64,000 bases of DNA from Leptospira abararensis (GTDB lineage Bacteria; Spirochaetota; Leptospiria; Leptospirales; Leptospiraceae): assembly GCF_016918735.1 (NCBI RefSeq), contig NZ_JAFFPR010000055.1:62001-126000 (forward strand), in the 5' to 3' direction. Made by a program: the position numbers and the translations under genes. The notes beneath the pieces were generated by a model. The model was not told the DNA's origin and did not search any database. It was given only the letters and a program-made list of their open reading frames with translations. This document shows, piece after piece, positions 45,531 through 54,483 of the stretch. Position 1 is the first letter of the stretch; the number at the start of each line of letters is the position of its first letter.

Positions 45531-46091
45531 TTGAAACTACGAATCCTTCTCCTAACGGCAATCTTTTTATCATGCTTTGGTTCGGTGTTGGCAAAAGACA
45601 CGAACCTTCCCAAACAGGAATTTGGTTTGGAAGAAGGATTACTCCCAGAAGACATTTCCACATTCCCAGAACTAAAGACCTGGGCTATCTACCAATCCTA
45701 TGAATTGGAACCAGACGCACCTCATTTAGGGCTTCAGGACTATATTTGTCGGATGGTGCCAGAAACAGGGCTTCAGTTCCTTTTAGAAAAAACCATAGTC
45801 TCCAAATCTACCGTATACCTTTATCTGGATCTCACACGCTACCGCCCCCTGAAGGGTTCTAAATTCAAACCGAGAAAATTAAACATTCTCGTGAATGGAA
45901 GGCCTAAACGATTTGTATATGCGGACAAAAGCCAAAGTTTCTCCAATCCGGTGGAAATCCCCTTAGAACCATCAGAATACCCTGACGGGAAGATCCATGT
46001 AGAACTTGTGCCAAGCAATAACTCTCTTGGTCGATTTTGGGGGGTTTGGGATGCCTTTGTTTTAGAAAATCGGTTGGATGCAAAAGATTGA
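45531..46091 (+). CDS. Secreted protein of unknown function
   Basis: About 186 residues from a TTG at 45531, chosen because AGGTG lies six bases upstream; a GTG at 45522 is also in frame. A signal peptide (MKLRILLLTAIFLSCFGSVLA) is followed by a small beta-rich domain containing ELKTWAIYQSYELEPDA, STVYLYLDLTRYRPLKGSK and GKIHVELVPSNNS. No family is recognised. It abuts the convergent STAS gene with no gap (46091/46092). Confidence 0.65.
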   Translation: MKLRILLLTAIFLSCFGSVLAKDTNLPKQEFGLEEGLLPEDISTFPELKTWAIYQSYELEPDAPHLGLQDYICRMVPETGLQFLLEKTIVSKSTVYLYLDLTRYRPLKGSKFKPRKLNILVNGRPKRFVYADKSQSFSNPVEIPLEPSEYPDGKIHVELVPSNNSLGRFWGVWDAFVLENRLDAKD

Positions 46092-46436
46092 CTATACCGC
46101 GTATTTTTCGCGGTATTCGTCTTCACCAATGGTTTGGAAGTAACTAGTAAGCCCTGCCACTTTGAAAACCTTCTCAATAGCCGGTTTCATATTGGCAATG
46201 GAGAACTTTCCTTTCAGTTCCTGGACATAATTCAGCTGTTTGATGAGCATTCCAATTCCTGAGGAGTCAATATAATTGAGTTTCTCTAAATTGATGATGA
46301 CATGCAGATTTTCCGTGGGTTGGCTTGGAACATTGGTTTCTAGGAAATTTTTAAAATCCAGGGAAGTATAAATGTCCAAACTTCCGGAAATGCTGATCAC
46401 GTAGGCGTCGGCATTTTTTTTTAGATTTATTTCCAT
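46092..46436 (-). CDS. STAS-domain anti-sigma factor antagonist
   Basis: A 114-residue single STAS domain of the SpoIIAA/RsbV type, with phosphorylation loop YIDSSGIGML (Ser59 expected acceptor) and GSLDIYTSLDF at the start. It probably takes part in partner switching with a kinase and phosphatase encoded elsewhere; the SpoIIE phosphatase at 22911-24419 is one candidate. A GGAAGG site precedes the ATG. No anti-sigma or sigma gene is adjacent. Confidence 0.9.
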   Translation of the reverse strand: MEINLKKNADAYVISISGSLDIYTSLDFKNFLETNVPSQPTENLHVIINLEKLNYIDSSGIGMLIKQLNYVQELKGKFSIANMKPAIEKVFKVAGLTSYFQTIGEDEYREKYAV

Positions 46437-46554
46437 GGGAGACCTTCCGCTAGAGTCGGGTTTTTACGTTTTTTATCAACCTTATTTTTAACAAATTAAT
46501 GATTTCATTTCAAAAGTCGAAAATATATATAGAGTCTACTACTTGGGAGTTCGT

Positions 46555-47274
46555 ATGCGCATCTCGTTTGTCCTAATTTTATCCTTTCTACTCACCGTTG
46601 GCCTTTTTGCAGCCGACGAAAAAAATGAACCTGTTAGCCAATCAGATTCTCAAAAGTTAAATCCGGATGGAAGCCTTGCTCTCATCCCTTATAACGCAAA
46701 ACAGCAACAGAAGATCGAACGAATTGGTAAAGAAGTGGATGATTATCATGCAGTGATCAACGAAAAGATAAAATTCCTAAGTTACGAAAAGAAAGTCAAA
46801 GATAGCCGCTATGGCCAAGTGACCAATGCAAGGGAAATCCACCTACCGTTTGAACCAAGTTATGTCATGCACAGCCGTTTTGTCATGAAATTGAAAGGTG
46901 GTGGTGGAGCCGAAGGTGGTGGATTCTCTTTAGATGAAATCTCCTTTTGGTCTAGAAAATCACTTACGGAAAAAGGCAAAGACCCAGTCACAACTTACCG
47001 TGAATTAAAAAACAATACTTCTGGCGGAGTGAAAGGACTGAATCTATCAGTTCGTACAGTTACCAACGCAGACGATAACACCTTGAGTTTTGAGTTAGAA
47101 AAAATCCAAAGCCCATGGGAAAGATTACGTTTAGCAGCAGCTTACCGAGATAGACTCCGCGAAGTGGCAAGAACCATTGACAGGTACATCCAAGCAAAAG
47201 GAAGTTTAGAAACTCGTATGGTTTCTGAATCCGTGATGGAAGTTTCTGTCAGCGGGGATTTCCAAGAACCATAA
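46555..47274 (+). CDS. Secreted protein of unknown function, Leptospira-type
   Basis: About 239 residues from the ATG at 46555, which has TGGGAG five bases before it; the TTG at 46543 is rejected because this site lies inside its first codons. A signal peptide (1-21, LLTVGLFAAD) is followed by helices (about 45-75; YNAKQQQKIERIGKEVDDY), a central Gly-rich segment GGGGAEGGGFSLDEISFW, and a C-terminal helix. No family was recognised; an envelope or periplasmic flagellar role is possible but not supported. It precedes the dnaJ-like gene by 16 bases. Confidence 0.68.
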   Translation: MRISFVLILSFLLTVGLFAADEKNEPVSQSDSQKLNPDGSLALIPYNAKQQQKIERIGKEVDDYHAVINEKIKFLSYEKKVKDSRYGQVTNAREIHLPFEPSYVMHSRFVMKLKGGGGAEGGGFSLDEISFWSRKSLTEKGKDPVTTYRELKNNTSGGVKGLNLSVRTVTNADDNTLSFELEKIQSPWERLRLAAAYRDRLREVARTIDRYIQAKGSLETRMVSESVMEVSVSGDFQEP

Positions 47275-47290
47275 TACGCGAGAGGGTGGA

Positions 47291-47998
47291 ATGAGTTATA
47301 CCATACCACCACAACATACAAACCTTTACGAAGTCCTAGAGATTCCCTTTGGCGCCACGACGGAAGAGATTAAATCCTCTTTCCGTCATCTGGTCAAACA
47401 ATTCCATCCAGACAATCCAGTCACTGGCTCCTATTCTAAATTTCAAATCCTTTACTTCGCCTATCAAACTTTATCAGGTGATGGACGAAAGTTTTATGAC
47501 GAAGAATTCAAAAAAAATTATGCTCGTGAATTCTTAAAACGTAAATTAGAAGAACATCCAGTAGTCTTACCTGTATCTCGCGTACGGTTCACGACAGGAA
47601 TTTTAGAGCTCGCCAAACGTGGGTTAATGAGAAAAGGGTTTCGGAACAAAGATAGGCGAAAGGTTACGGGAATTGATTATGATTTGATTATAGATTTAAA
47701 AGAATCAGAAATTATAAGACCGGTAATCGCAGTCATTCCTTTGACTGTAAGATTAGTTTGTATAGATTGTATGGGTAGTGACCCCCACTGTCCCGCTTGC
47801 AGTGGTCGAGGAAGTTACAAAGGTTATCGGAATCTCAAAGTGGAATTTCCTAGATCTGCCCTTATCCATGGAAAGGTTTTTGAATTTGACCTCTCCAAAT
47901 TTCGACCCGATTCCTTTACCCATTTTAAGAAAAAATACCTACGAGTGAAACTATTGGTTCATAAAAATATCCCTTTACGAGTGAAGAGTGCTGTCTAA
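47291..47998 (+). CDS. DnaJ-domain protein with Cys-rich motif
   Basis: A 235-residue protein with an N-terminal J domain (about 11-72, HPD at 39-41), which stimulates Hsp70 ATPase, and a C-terminal region with CIDCMGSDPHCPACSGRG, a shortened version of the DnaJ zinc-finger repeat. It has no Gly/Phe region. It is distinct from the main DnaJ chaperone and may serve a specific client. A GAGGGTGG site precedes the ATG, and manA follows 11 bases after the stop. Confidence 0.85.
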   Translation: MSYTIPPQHTNLYEVLEIPFGATTEEIKSSFRHLVKQFHPDNPVTGSYSKFQILYFAYQTLSGDGRKFYDEEFKKNYAREFLKRKLEEHPVVLPVSRVRFTTGILELAKRGLMRKGFRNKDRRKVTGIDYDLIIDLKESEIIRPVIAVIPLTVRLVCIDCMGSDPHCPACSGRGSYKGYRNLKVEFPRSALIHGKVFEFDLSKFRPDSFTHFKKKYLRVKLLVHKNIPLRVKSAV

Positions 47999-48009
47999 AA
48001 AGGAAATCG

Positions 48010-49026
48010 ATGGAAAAGATTCCCAAAGTTTTATTTTTAACCCCCCTTTATAAGGAAAAAATCTGGGGAGGTAGAAAACTCGAAACAACTCTTGGTCGCC
48101 AAATTCCGGAAGGGTCCATCGGAGAATCTTGGGAAGTCTCTGTATACGGAACCGATGTTTCCCCAATCAAAAATCCAGAGTTTCCGGATCTACCACTAAC
48201 AGAACTTATTCGAAAATCTCCCAATCATATTTTAGGCAAACCTTTTTCTGACTCAGGATTACCCTTACTCGTGAAGGTCATTGATGCAAAAGAAAAACTT
48301 TCTGTTCAAGTCCATCCCGATGATGAATACGCACTCAAGTACGATCCGAAGTCCAATGGCAAAAAAGAATGTTGGTACGTATTGTACGCAGACCCTGGGT
48401 CAGAACTAGTAGTTGGATTTGATAATCATACAAGCCGCCAAGAATACGAAACTCTTGTAAAACAAAACCTCGGAGAAACTGTTCTTCGGAAATGGAAAGT
48501 AAAGTCTGGGGATGTGTTTTTATTGAATCCAGGTACAATCCATGCCATAGGTGGAGGAGTATTGTTACTTGAAGTACAACAGTCATCTGATTCAACATAC
48601 AGAGTGTACGATTATGGTCGATTGGGAGATGATGGAAATCCAAGAGAGCTCCATTTAGAAAAAGCATTGGCAGTTCTAAATTTTCAAAAATCCGATGGGT
48701 CAGAAAAACAAACCAAACAGCTCATCACTTATCACCCTTTCCCAAGATACCTTTTCACTTCGAATGATAAATTTCGATTGGAGTCTTGGGAATTTAACCA
48801 AACACAGAACTTCAGCTTCTCTCAGTTATGTGATCCTGTGGCCTTTGGAATTTTTTATACAGTTTCTGGATCTGTTTATTTTCCTGAAATGAAAAAGTCT
48901 GTCGGTCCGAACGAAACATTTATGGTCACCGCAACTGGATTTGCAGAAACCATCCCTGCCTTTGCCGAAGCGGGTACCAAACTAGCTTTTATGTCCGCTG
49001 GCTCCGATTCTGTAAAATATCAATAA
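48010..49026 (+). CDS. manA: Type I mannose-6-phosphate isomerase
   Basis: A 338-residue cupin enzyme of the type I phosphomannose isomerase family: LYKEKIWGGRKLE near the start, QVHPDDEYA with zinc-binding His, and a later GTIHAIGGGVLLLEVQQSSDSTYRVYDYGR. It interconverts mannose-6-phosphate and fructose-6-phosphate. The protein is short for the family (the E. coli enzyme is 391 residues), as in other short bacterial ManA. It lies directly downstream of the dnaJ-like gene. Confidence 0.92.
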   Translation: MEKIPKVLFLTPLYKEKIWGGRKLETTLGRQIPEGSIGESWEVSVYGTDVSPIKNPEFPDLPLTELIRKSPNHILGKPFSDSGLPLLVKVIDAKEKLSVQVHPDDEYALKYDPKSNGKKECWYVLYADPGSELVVGFDNHTSRQEYETLVKQNLGETVLRKWKVKSGDVFLLNPGTIHAIGGGVLLLEVQQSSDSTYRVYDYGRLGDDGNPRELHLEKALAVLNFQKSDGSEKQTKQLITYHPFPRYLFTSNDKFRLESWEFNQTQNFSFSQLCDPVAFGIFYTVSGSVYFPEMKKSVGPNETFMVTATGFAETIPAFAEAGTKLAFMSAGSDSVKYQ

Positions 49027-49035
49027 CCACCCCTA

Positions 49036-49062
49036 TTGACATTCCAATAGAACCAGTATAAT
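49036..49062 (+). promoter_or_regulatory. Consensus promoter of the small secreted protein gene
   Basis: Perfect TTGACA (49036-49041) and perfect TATAAT (49057-49062) are separated by 15 bases, two shorter than optimal. The predicted start (about 49069) leaves a leader of only about 13 bases, which still holds the AGAGAGGA ribosome-binding site. Confidence 0.7.
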
Positions 49063-49081
49063 TGATTCCAGAGAGGATTCT

Positions 49082-49384
49082 ATGAAAAAATTGATTACCC
49101 TGTTACTCGTGTTAGCATCTACATCCGTATTTGCTTTGTCTGACTTGGAAAACTTAATGATTAAAGAAGCAAATTCTCCAGAAAGTAAACAGGCCGCACG
49201 TTCTTATCTAAATGCAATGGCAAAAGAAAAGGAAGCAAGTGCGAAAAGACACGAAAAAATGGCGGGAAACAAAGGTGGAAAAGCAATCACAGAAGCAAAG
49301 TTTAAAGAACATTGTTTAAACCTTGCAAAAGAATTTCGAACAGAAGCAGAAGAATACAAAAAAGCTGCTGATGATTTGAAATAA
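49082..49384 (+). CDS. Small secreted helical protein
   Basis: A 100-residue protein with a signal peptide (1-18, VLASTSVFA) and a mature part that is almost wholly helical and rich in Ala, Lys and Glu (EASAKRHEKMAGNKGGKA and FRTEAEEYKKAADDLK). No family is recognised. A promoter with both hexamers perfect stands just upstream, suggesting high expression. It resembles small periplasmic or envelope-associated helical proteins in form only. Confidence 0.75.
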   Translation: MKKLITLLLVLASTSVFALSDLENLMIKEANSPESKQAARSYLNAMAKEKEASAKRHEKMAGNKGGKAITEAKFKEHCLNLAKEFRTEAEEYKKAADDLK

Positions 49385-49401
49385 ATTTCTAACCTTAACT
49401 T

Positions 49402-50262
49402 TTAAGTGGGCAAGGGAATCCTGTCTGTTTCGTTCGGAACTTTTGGAAATTCATCTTTTGCCCATCTTTCCTTTGCTCTTTCAATGGTCTCCTGACTTGT
49501 GGAAACAAAATTCCAATAGAGATGTCTTTTTTCATTCAATGGCTCTCCACCGAGTAACATCAAACGGCTGTTTTGTTTCGCCTTAAAGGAAACGGCAGTA
49601 CCTTTTTCGAATAAAACCATCGATCCTACGGCGTAAGATTCTCCATTCGATTCAATCGAGCCACGAGAAACATAAAGGCCAGCCTCTTCTGTGTCAGAAA
49701 GAATCCAATTCACCGCTTCTGCTTCTGGTTTCATTTCAATGTCTGCATAAAATAACGGAGAATGTACTGTGGCAGGAGAATGTAATCCTAAAAAATTTCC
49801 ACCTAACAACCGAAAGATCAAACCATCTTTTTTTAAAACAGGAATTTCTGATTCAGAAAAATGTTCGAAACTTGGATCTATTTCCTCTTTTTCTTTTGGT
49901 AAAGCAATCCAAGTCTGAATGCCTTCTAACACTTCGTATTTAGCATCAAACTTAGAGCGTTCACTATGTACAATACCGGAACCTGCAACCATCCAATTGG
50001 TTTCATGAGGTTTGATATCCATTTCCACTTTTAAACTATCTCTGTGGGTAATCACACCATCATAAAGAAATGTGATGGTAGCAAGACCAATGTGAGGATG
50101 GGCACGAACCACAAGTTCCTCACCTGTGACCACTGGCACTGGGCCAAAATGATCGAAAAAAACAAAGGGACCTACCGAACGTTTTTCCATAGCAGGGAGG
50201 ACTCGGCGGATGGTAAAATTGTCTCCTAAATCTTTGGAGTGGCCTTTGAGAGAATTTGTCAT
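49402..50262 (-). CDS. Pirin-family bicupin protein
   Basis: A 286-residue protein with the pirin N-terminal motif: VGPFVFFDHFGP, then HPHIGLATITFLYDGVITHRDS with the metal-binding histidines and HSE (GIVHSERSK). Bacterial pirins can have quercetinase activity or regulatory roles; the substrate is unknown. It overlaps the upstream propeller gene by 4 bases, so the two are co-translated. It converges with the small secreted protein gene 17 bases away. Confidence 0.9.
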   Translation of the reverse strand: MTNSLKGHSKDLGDNFTIRRVLPAMEKRSVGPFVFFDHFGPVPVVTGEELVVRAHPHIGLATITFLYDGVITHRDSLKVEMDIKPHETNWMVAGSGIVHSERSKFDAKYEVLEGIQTWIALPKEKEEIDPSFEHFSESEIPVLKKDGLIFRLLGGNFLGLHSPATVHSPLFYADIEMKPEAEAVNWILSDTEEAGLYVSRGSIESNGESYAVGSMVLFEKGTAVSFKAKQNSRLMLLGGEPLNEKRHLYWNFVSTSQETIERAKERWAKDEFPKVPNETDRIPLPT

Positions 50263-51338
50263 TTGCGTTTAGACTTCTTAGCTTTAGGTTTTGGATTTAG
50301 TTTTGGTTTCGCTAATTTCTTTTTTGAAGGGGACTTTTGTTTCTTCGCCGGTTTGGTGGATGTTTTGCCGACAGCCCCTTGCGATTCTTCTACTTTTCCC
50401 ACAAAGAGTCCAATCGCTTCTTTTCCCTTCATCCAGTGCGCTTTGTCCCTGGCATTGAAGTAAAGGATAAAGATTTTTTCTGCTTCGGAATACTTCACGT
50501 CACAGGCATAGACATGGCTTGCCTTCCATCCCCTTCCCGTCGGGCCAAGGATAGGAGTTGGGTTGATTCGTTCAAAGTTAAGCCCATCTTCACTTTGTAA
50601 AAACAAAATGGCAGAACAAGATTCCTTCCTTACTGGATTCCAAAAGATACCATTTTGAAATCCAAGGTAACGCCCCTTCCATTCGATCACTTTGATGGAG
50701 CCGGCACCCAAATTACAAAATGGATCCATTTCATTTGGGGAAAGGATGGGATCTGAGAAATACGAAAACGGTCCGAGAGGAGAAGTAGACTCCGCTACAG
50801 TGATGTATCTGGGTTCACAAAACCCACAATCAGGGATAAAAACGAGAGATGAAGAAAAATACATTCTGTATTTATCTCTAAACTTCACCAAACATGGATT
50901 ACTGACTGATTCGCCAAACTTTGGATCTTTATGGAATGGAAATTTGGGTTCAATGACAGTTTTTGGCGCTGACCAAGTTTTTAAATCTTTACTAGTTCGA
51001 ACTTCGATCCGCGATTTCCATTTTCTATAAGGAAACCAAGACATAAGAACATGAAGGAATTTATATTTCTCATAGTACAGATAGTAAGTTTCGCTTTCAT
51101 GAAAGATAAACGGACGCATGGCATTCCAAACCACGGTTTTTCTTTTTTTCCAATGAATGCCGTCTTCTGAGAGAAATTCTTGGACACCGAATATATTATG
51201 GGCAAAGAGATGCCAAAGACTGTCAGGAGTTGTTTCGGGAAATAAAAAACTCGGATCCGCCAAAACGGGCGACGGAAATCCGGGTTTTAAAATGGGATCG
51301 TCTTGGTATAATTGCCAATAGATATTTTGTTTGTTCAA
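50259..51338 (-). CDS. GH43/GH130-like beta-propeller protein with Lys-rich tail
   Basis: A 359-residue protein whose first 310 residues have the repeat pattern of a five-bladed beta-propeller glycosidase: ADPSFLFPE, HLFAHNIFGVQEFLSEDGIHWKK, YYLYYEKYKF, SNPCLVKFRDKYRMYFSSS, EDGLNFERINPTPILGP and so on. Catalytic acids cannot be assigned with certainty. The last 45 residues are Lys/Pro-rich (KKQKSPSKKKLAKPKLNP), which may bind nucleic acid, anionic envelope polymers or RNA. The start is TTG. It ends in an overlap with the pirin gene, which follows it. Confidence 0.72.
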   Translation of the reverse strand: MNKQNIYWQLYQDDPILKPGFPSPVLADPSFLFPETTPDSLWHLFAHNIFGVQEFLSEDGIHWKKRKTVVWNAMRPFIFHESETYYLYYEKYKFLHVLMSWFPYRKWKSRIEVRTSKDLKTWSAPKTVIEPKFPFHKDPKFGESVSNPCLVKFRDKYRMYFSSSLVFIPDCGFCEPRYITVAESTSPLGPFSYFSDPILSPNEMDPFCNLGAGSIKVIEWKGRYLGFQNGIFWNPVRKESCSAILFLQSEDGLNFERINPTPILGPTGRGWKASHVYACDVKYSEAEKIFILYFNARDKAHWMKGKEAIGLFVGKVEESQGAVGKTSTKPAKKQKSPSKKKLAKPKLNPKPKAKKSKRK

Positions 51339-51353
51339 TCGAAATGAATTTCC

Positions 51354-51896
51354 TTACTTTTCTAAGACAACTTTGAGGTTGGATAGCCCCTCTTCAAAGT
51401 CTTTTCCTATCATTTCTTCAAAATTCATAAAAACTAACATCAAATTAGAGGGATAAGGCATGGAGCCATCAAATCCCCAAATGACTTTGGATTTTTTTTG
51501 ATCCAAAGAAGAAACTTTCATATAACTACGTTCGGTGCCTTCAAAGGGTTCAAAAAATCTAAGTTCGGTTTCCATTTCCAAAGCATCGACATTGATCATT
51601 TTGATTTCTTGTTCGCCAATTCCAACTTCTTTGTCTAAACTTTCCCAACGAGAAATAAAGCCAACAGCACCATCTTGGCCAGTGTAAATCTTTTTCATAC
51701 TGGGATCTTTTTTTGCCCAAACACTGTACTGGTCTTGGTTCTTTAACATGCGGATGAATGCAAATACATCCGAGGCTTGTTTGTTTATGTCAATGGAACG
51801 TTCTACCTGGTATTGGGTAGGTAGAAAGAGAGCCACAACTAATGGGATGGCTATGATGCCAATGATTCCAATGGAAATTTTTCTGCCGAGTGTCAT
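51354..51896 (-). CDS. SRPBCC (START-like/polyketide cyclase) membrane-anchored protein
   Basis: A 180-residue protein with an N-terminal hydrophobic helix (about 6-26) and a SRPBCC fold: TQYQVERSIDINKQASDVFAFI, then DPSMKKIYTGQDGAVGFISRWESLD, and a C-terminal helix SNLMLVFMNFEEMIGKDFEEG. This family binds small hydrophobic ligands; the function here is unknown. It lies 15 bases after the upstream edge of the propeller gene on the same strand. Confidence 0.85.
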   Translation of the reverse strand: MTLGRKISIGIIGIIAIPLVVALFLPTQYQVERSIDINKQASDVFAFIRMLKNQDQYSVWAKKDPSMKKIYTGQDGAVGFISRWESLDKEVGIGEQEIKMINVDALEMETELRFFEPFEGTERSYMKVSSLDQKKSKVIWGFDGSMPYPSNLMLVFMNFEEMIGKDFEEGLSNLKVVLEK

Positions 51897-51938
51897 AAGT
51901 TAATTACCTTATCCTTATTTTTGATTTAGTCAATTTAT

Positions 51939-53258
51939 TTACCCACGTGGTCGTAAATTCCAACTAAAAACCAGTAGGACGATAGCAATCAAAGTCGAAA
52001 CAAGGACAGCAGACAAGGCAACATCCCAAGAGTATTCTGTCGCAAGGATGGCAAGACCCTTCCCTTGAGCGGTTCTTCCCAAAGATCCAAATAGACCAAT
52101 AAATCCCGCGGCAGTGCCAACTGCTTTTTTGGAGGTAAAGTCCATACCAGCAACACCTAACAACATAACGGGTGGATAGATAAAGAGTCCGATGAGTCCA
52201 AAGAGTATATAATCAATCCATAAGGATCCGGGGGGATTGAACAAAATTCCTAGAAACGCGAAGAAAATCGGCAAAATACAAAGTAAACTTACCATTCCTC
52301 TGCGCCCATCAAATTTATCCGAGACCCATCCCATAAGAATGGTGGAGCCAATCCCTCCAAATTCTAAAATAAAAGTTGAATATCCTCCACCCAAAAGGTC
52401 AGCTCCTTTCGTTTCTTTTAAGTAAGTGGGGCCCCAATCAATCAAACTATAACGAATGATATAAACAAAAAAATTAATAATGGCAAAAAGCCAAATGTAT
52501 TTATTCATAAGGACTTGTTCAACAATCAATTGTTTGGTGGTTAGTTCAGCTTCATGGTCTTCTTTTTCTTCTGGTGGATAATCATTTCTGTAAACTTCCA
52601 CAGGTGGAAGGCCTTCTGATTGAGGTGTGTCCACAAGTCGAATGTATAAATAAACGGATCCAACAAGTGCGATGATCCCTGGAACAAAGAAGGCGTATTG
52701 CCATCCAAATTGCGATGCGGAATGAGAAGCGACCACTCCGACAATGCCGCCTCCAATATTATGTGCAATATTCCAAAATGCAAACGTAGTACCACGTTCT
52801 CTTACTGAATACCAGTGTCCTAAAGAACGTCCACATGGGGGCCAACCCATTCCTTGCACAAGACCATTGGCTCCCCATAAAAATAGATGAATCCAATAAT
52901 GATTCGCAAATCCAAAAGAAAAATTCAAAATGGCGGTAAGAAACAAACCTACTGCCATAAACTTTCTTGGATTGGAACGATCGGAGAGTGCTCCCATTAA
53001 AAATTTTCCAATTCCATAAGTGATGGCTGTGACTGCGAGGATGTCACCTATATCCGCTTTCGAATAAGATAAGGCTTCCCCAATTTCTTTGGAAACAGGT
53101 GAGAAGTTATTTCTAGTTAAGTAATAGGTCGTATAACCAAGAAAAGTTGATTCCAATACTCGAAATCGGAATTTCGGATAAAGGGATTGGATTTCTGATT
53201 CCGGTTTTTGCGAAATGGGCGGAGCAGGAGCGAACCACCGGCGAATGGTTTGTAACAT
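51939..53258 (-). CDS. MFS transporter of the organophosphate:phosphate antiporter type
   Basis: A 439-residue transporter with 12 predicted helices. The region YLTRNNFSPVSKEIGEALSYSKADIGDILAVTAITYGIGKFLMGALSDR near the start and WPPCGRSLGHWYSVRERGTTFAFWN match the OPA family (GlpT/UhpT/UhpC-like), which exchanges phosphate for sugar- or glycerol-phosphates. The substrate cannot be assigned. A 7-base inverted repeat overlaps its start codon, and the gene is divergent from cysK. Confidence 0.88.
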   Translation of the reverse strand: MLQTIRRWFAPAPPISQKPESEIQSLYPKFRFRVLESTFLGYTTYYLTRNNFSPVSKEIGEALSYSKADIGDILAVTAITYGIGKFLMGALSDRSNPRKFMAVGLFLTAILNFSFGFANHYWIHLFLWGANGLVQGMGWPPCGRSLGHWYSVRERGTTFAFWNIAHNIGGGIVGVVASHSASQFGWQYAFFVPGIIALVGSVYLYIRLVDTPQSEGLPPVEVYRNDYPPEEKEDHEAELTTKQLIVEQVLMNKYIWLFAIINFFVYIIRYSLIDWGPTYLKETKGADLLGGGYSTFILEFGGIGSTILMGWVSDKFDGRRGMVSLLCILPIFFAFLGILFNPPGSLWIDYILFGLIGLFIYPPVMLLGVAGMDFTSKKAVGTAAGFIGLFGSLGRTAQGKGLAILATEYSWDVALSAVLVSTLIAIVLLVFSWNLRPRG

Positions 53259-53280
53259 AGACTTGGAAGATCTAAGTCTA
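53258..53280. repeat. Short inverted repeat between divergent genes
   Basis: TAGACTT (53258-53264) and AAGTCTA (53274-53280) are perfect 7-base arms with a 9-base spacer. The left arm includes the first base of the transporter start codon and the right arm is 25 bases before the cysK start. It may be an operator, but arms this short can arise by chance. Confidence 0.35.
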
Positions 53281-53305
53281 AAGGAAAGGAGTCAAGTTCA
53301 TTCTC

Positions 53306-54280
53306 ATGAAAACAGATATACGAAACGGATTTATTGATACTGTTGGAAATACCCCGCTGATACGAATTAACTCTTTGAGTGAAGAAACGGGATGTGAAAT
53401 TTTAGGAAAAGCTGAATTCTTAAATCCTGGTGGATCGGTAAAAGACAGAGCTGCCTTATATATTATCGAAGATGCAGAAAGGAAAGGCCTTCTTAAAAAA
53501 GGTGGAACCGTTGTTGAAGGAACTGCTGGCAATACAGGGATTGGTCTCACTCATATTTGTAATGCCAAAGGTTACAAATCCGTCATCGTCATTCCAGAAA
53601 CTCAATCCAAAGAAAAAATTGAAATGCTACGCACGTTAGGTGCCAATGTGACTCTCGTCCCTGCCGTTCCTTATGCGGATCCAGGAAATTATGTACGAGT
53701 GTCAGAACGAATTGCCTTGGAAACTCCAAACTCAGTTTGGGCCAACCAGTTTGATAACTTAGCCAATAGAAAAGCACACTTTGAAACGACAGGACCTGAA
53801 ATCTGGGAACAAACCCTGGGCAAAATTGATGTTTGGACGGCTTCCCTTGGAACGGGCGGAACCTATGCGGGAACCGGACTTTTTTTCAAATCAAAAAACC
53901 CCAATATCAAATGCATTGTGGCAGATCCCTATGGTTCAGGAATTTATTCCTTTGTCAAAACAGGAAAAATCACGATTGAAGGTTCTTCCATTACGGAAGG
54001 GATTGGGCAAGGCCGGATCACTAAAAATATGGAAGGAATGCCTGCCGACGATGCCATTCGCATTGATGACAAAGAAGCCCTTAGAATTTTGAATTTGGTT
54101 TTAAAAAAAGATGGTTTGTTTATGGGCGGAAGTGTTGGGATCAACTTGGCTGCGGCTTATCAAATTGCCAAAGATTTAGGTCCAGGACACACCATAGTCA
54201 CTGTGTTATGTGACAGTGGAGCAAAATACCAATCTAAAATTTTCAATCCTGAGTTTTTGGCATCCAAAGGCCTCCTTTAA
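53306..54280 (+). CDS. cysK: Cysteine synthase (O-acetylserine sulfhydrylase)
   Basis: A 324-residue PLP enzyme: VGNTPLIRINSL at the start, PGGSVKDRAA with the PLP lysine Lys46, EGTAGNTGIGLTH (substrate-binding loop) and GTGGTYAGTG (phosphate-binding). It makes cysteine from O-acetylserine and sulfide. AAGGAG precedes the ATG. No cysE gene is adjacent. It could also be a cystathionine beta-synthase-like enzyme; the short length and no regulatory domain favour CysK. Confidence 0.92.
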   Translation: MKTDIRNGFIDTVGNTPLIRINSLSEETGCEILGKAEFLNPGGSVKDRAALYIIEDAERKGLLKKGGTVVEGTAGNTGIGLTHICNAKGYKSVIVIPETQSKEKIEMLRTLGANVTLVPAVPYADPGNYVRVSERIALETPNSVWANQFDNLANRKAHFETTGPEIWEQTLGKIDVWTASLGTGGTYAGTGLFFKSKNPNIKCIVADPYGSGIYSFVKTGKITIEGSSITEGIGQGRITKNMEGMPADDAIRIDDKEALRILNLVLKKDGLFMGGSVGINLAAAYQIAKDLGPGHTIVTVLCDSGAKYQSKIFNPEFLASKGLL

Positions 54281-54483
54281 ACCAAACAAATGTTCGTTTT
54301 TTTAGATTCTTTTTTGCAACTCTTTCTCAAAAAAAGCACTGTCATTACTTTTCCTAATTATGTAGGTACATTACCGAAGGTTAGGAAAGAAATTCTCTCG
54401 ACTTTGTAAGTTCTTCTATTTTAGTTTTCGATAATAGAAAAGTCGCAAAACAAAAATGTACGGCTCTTTCTATTCAGAAAAAA
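54281..54483. other. Gap before the giant lipoprotein gene
   Basis: Two hundred AT-rich bases with several T-runs but no strong hairpin. No gene is seen. A promoter for the giant lipoprotein gene must lie here, but I could not assign a clear one. Confidence 0.4.
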
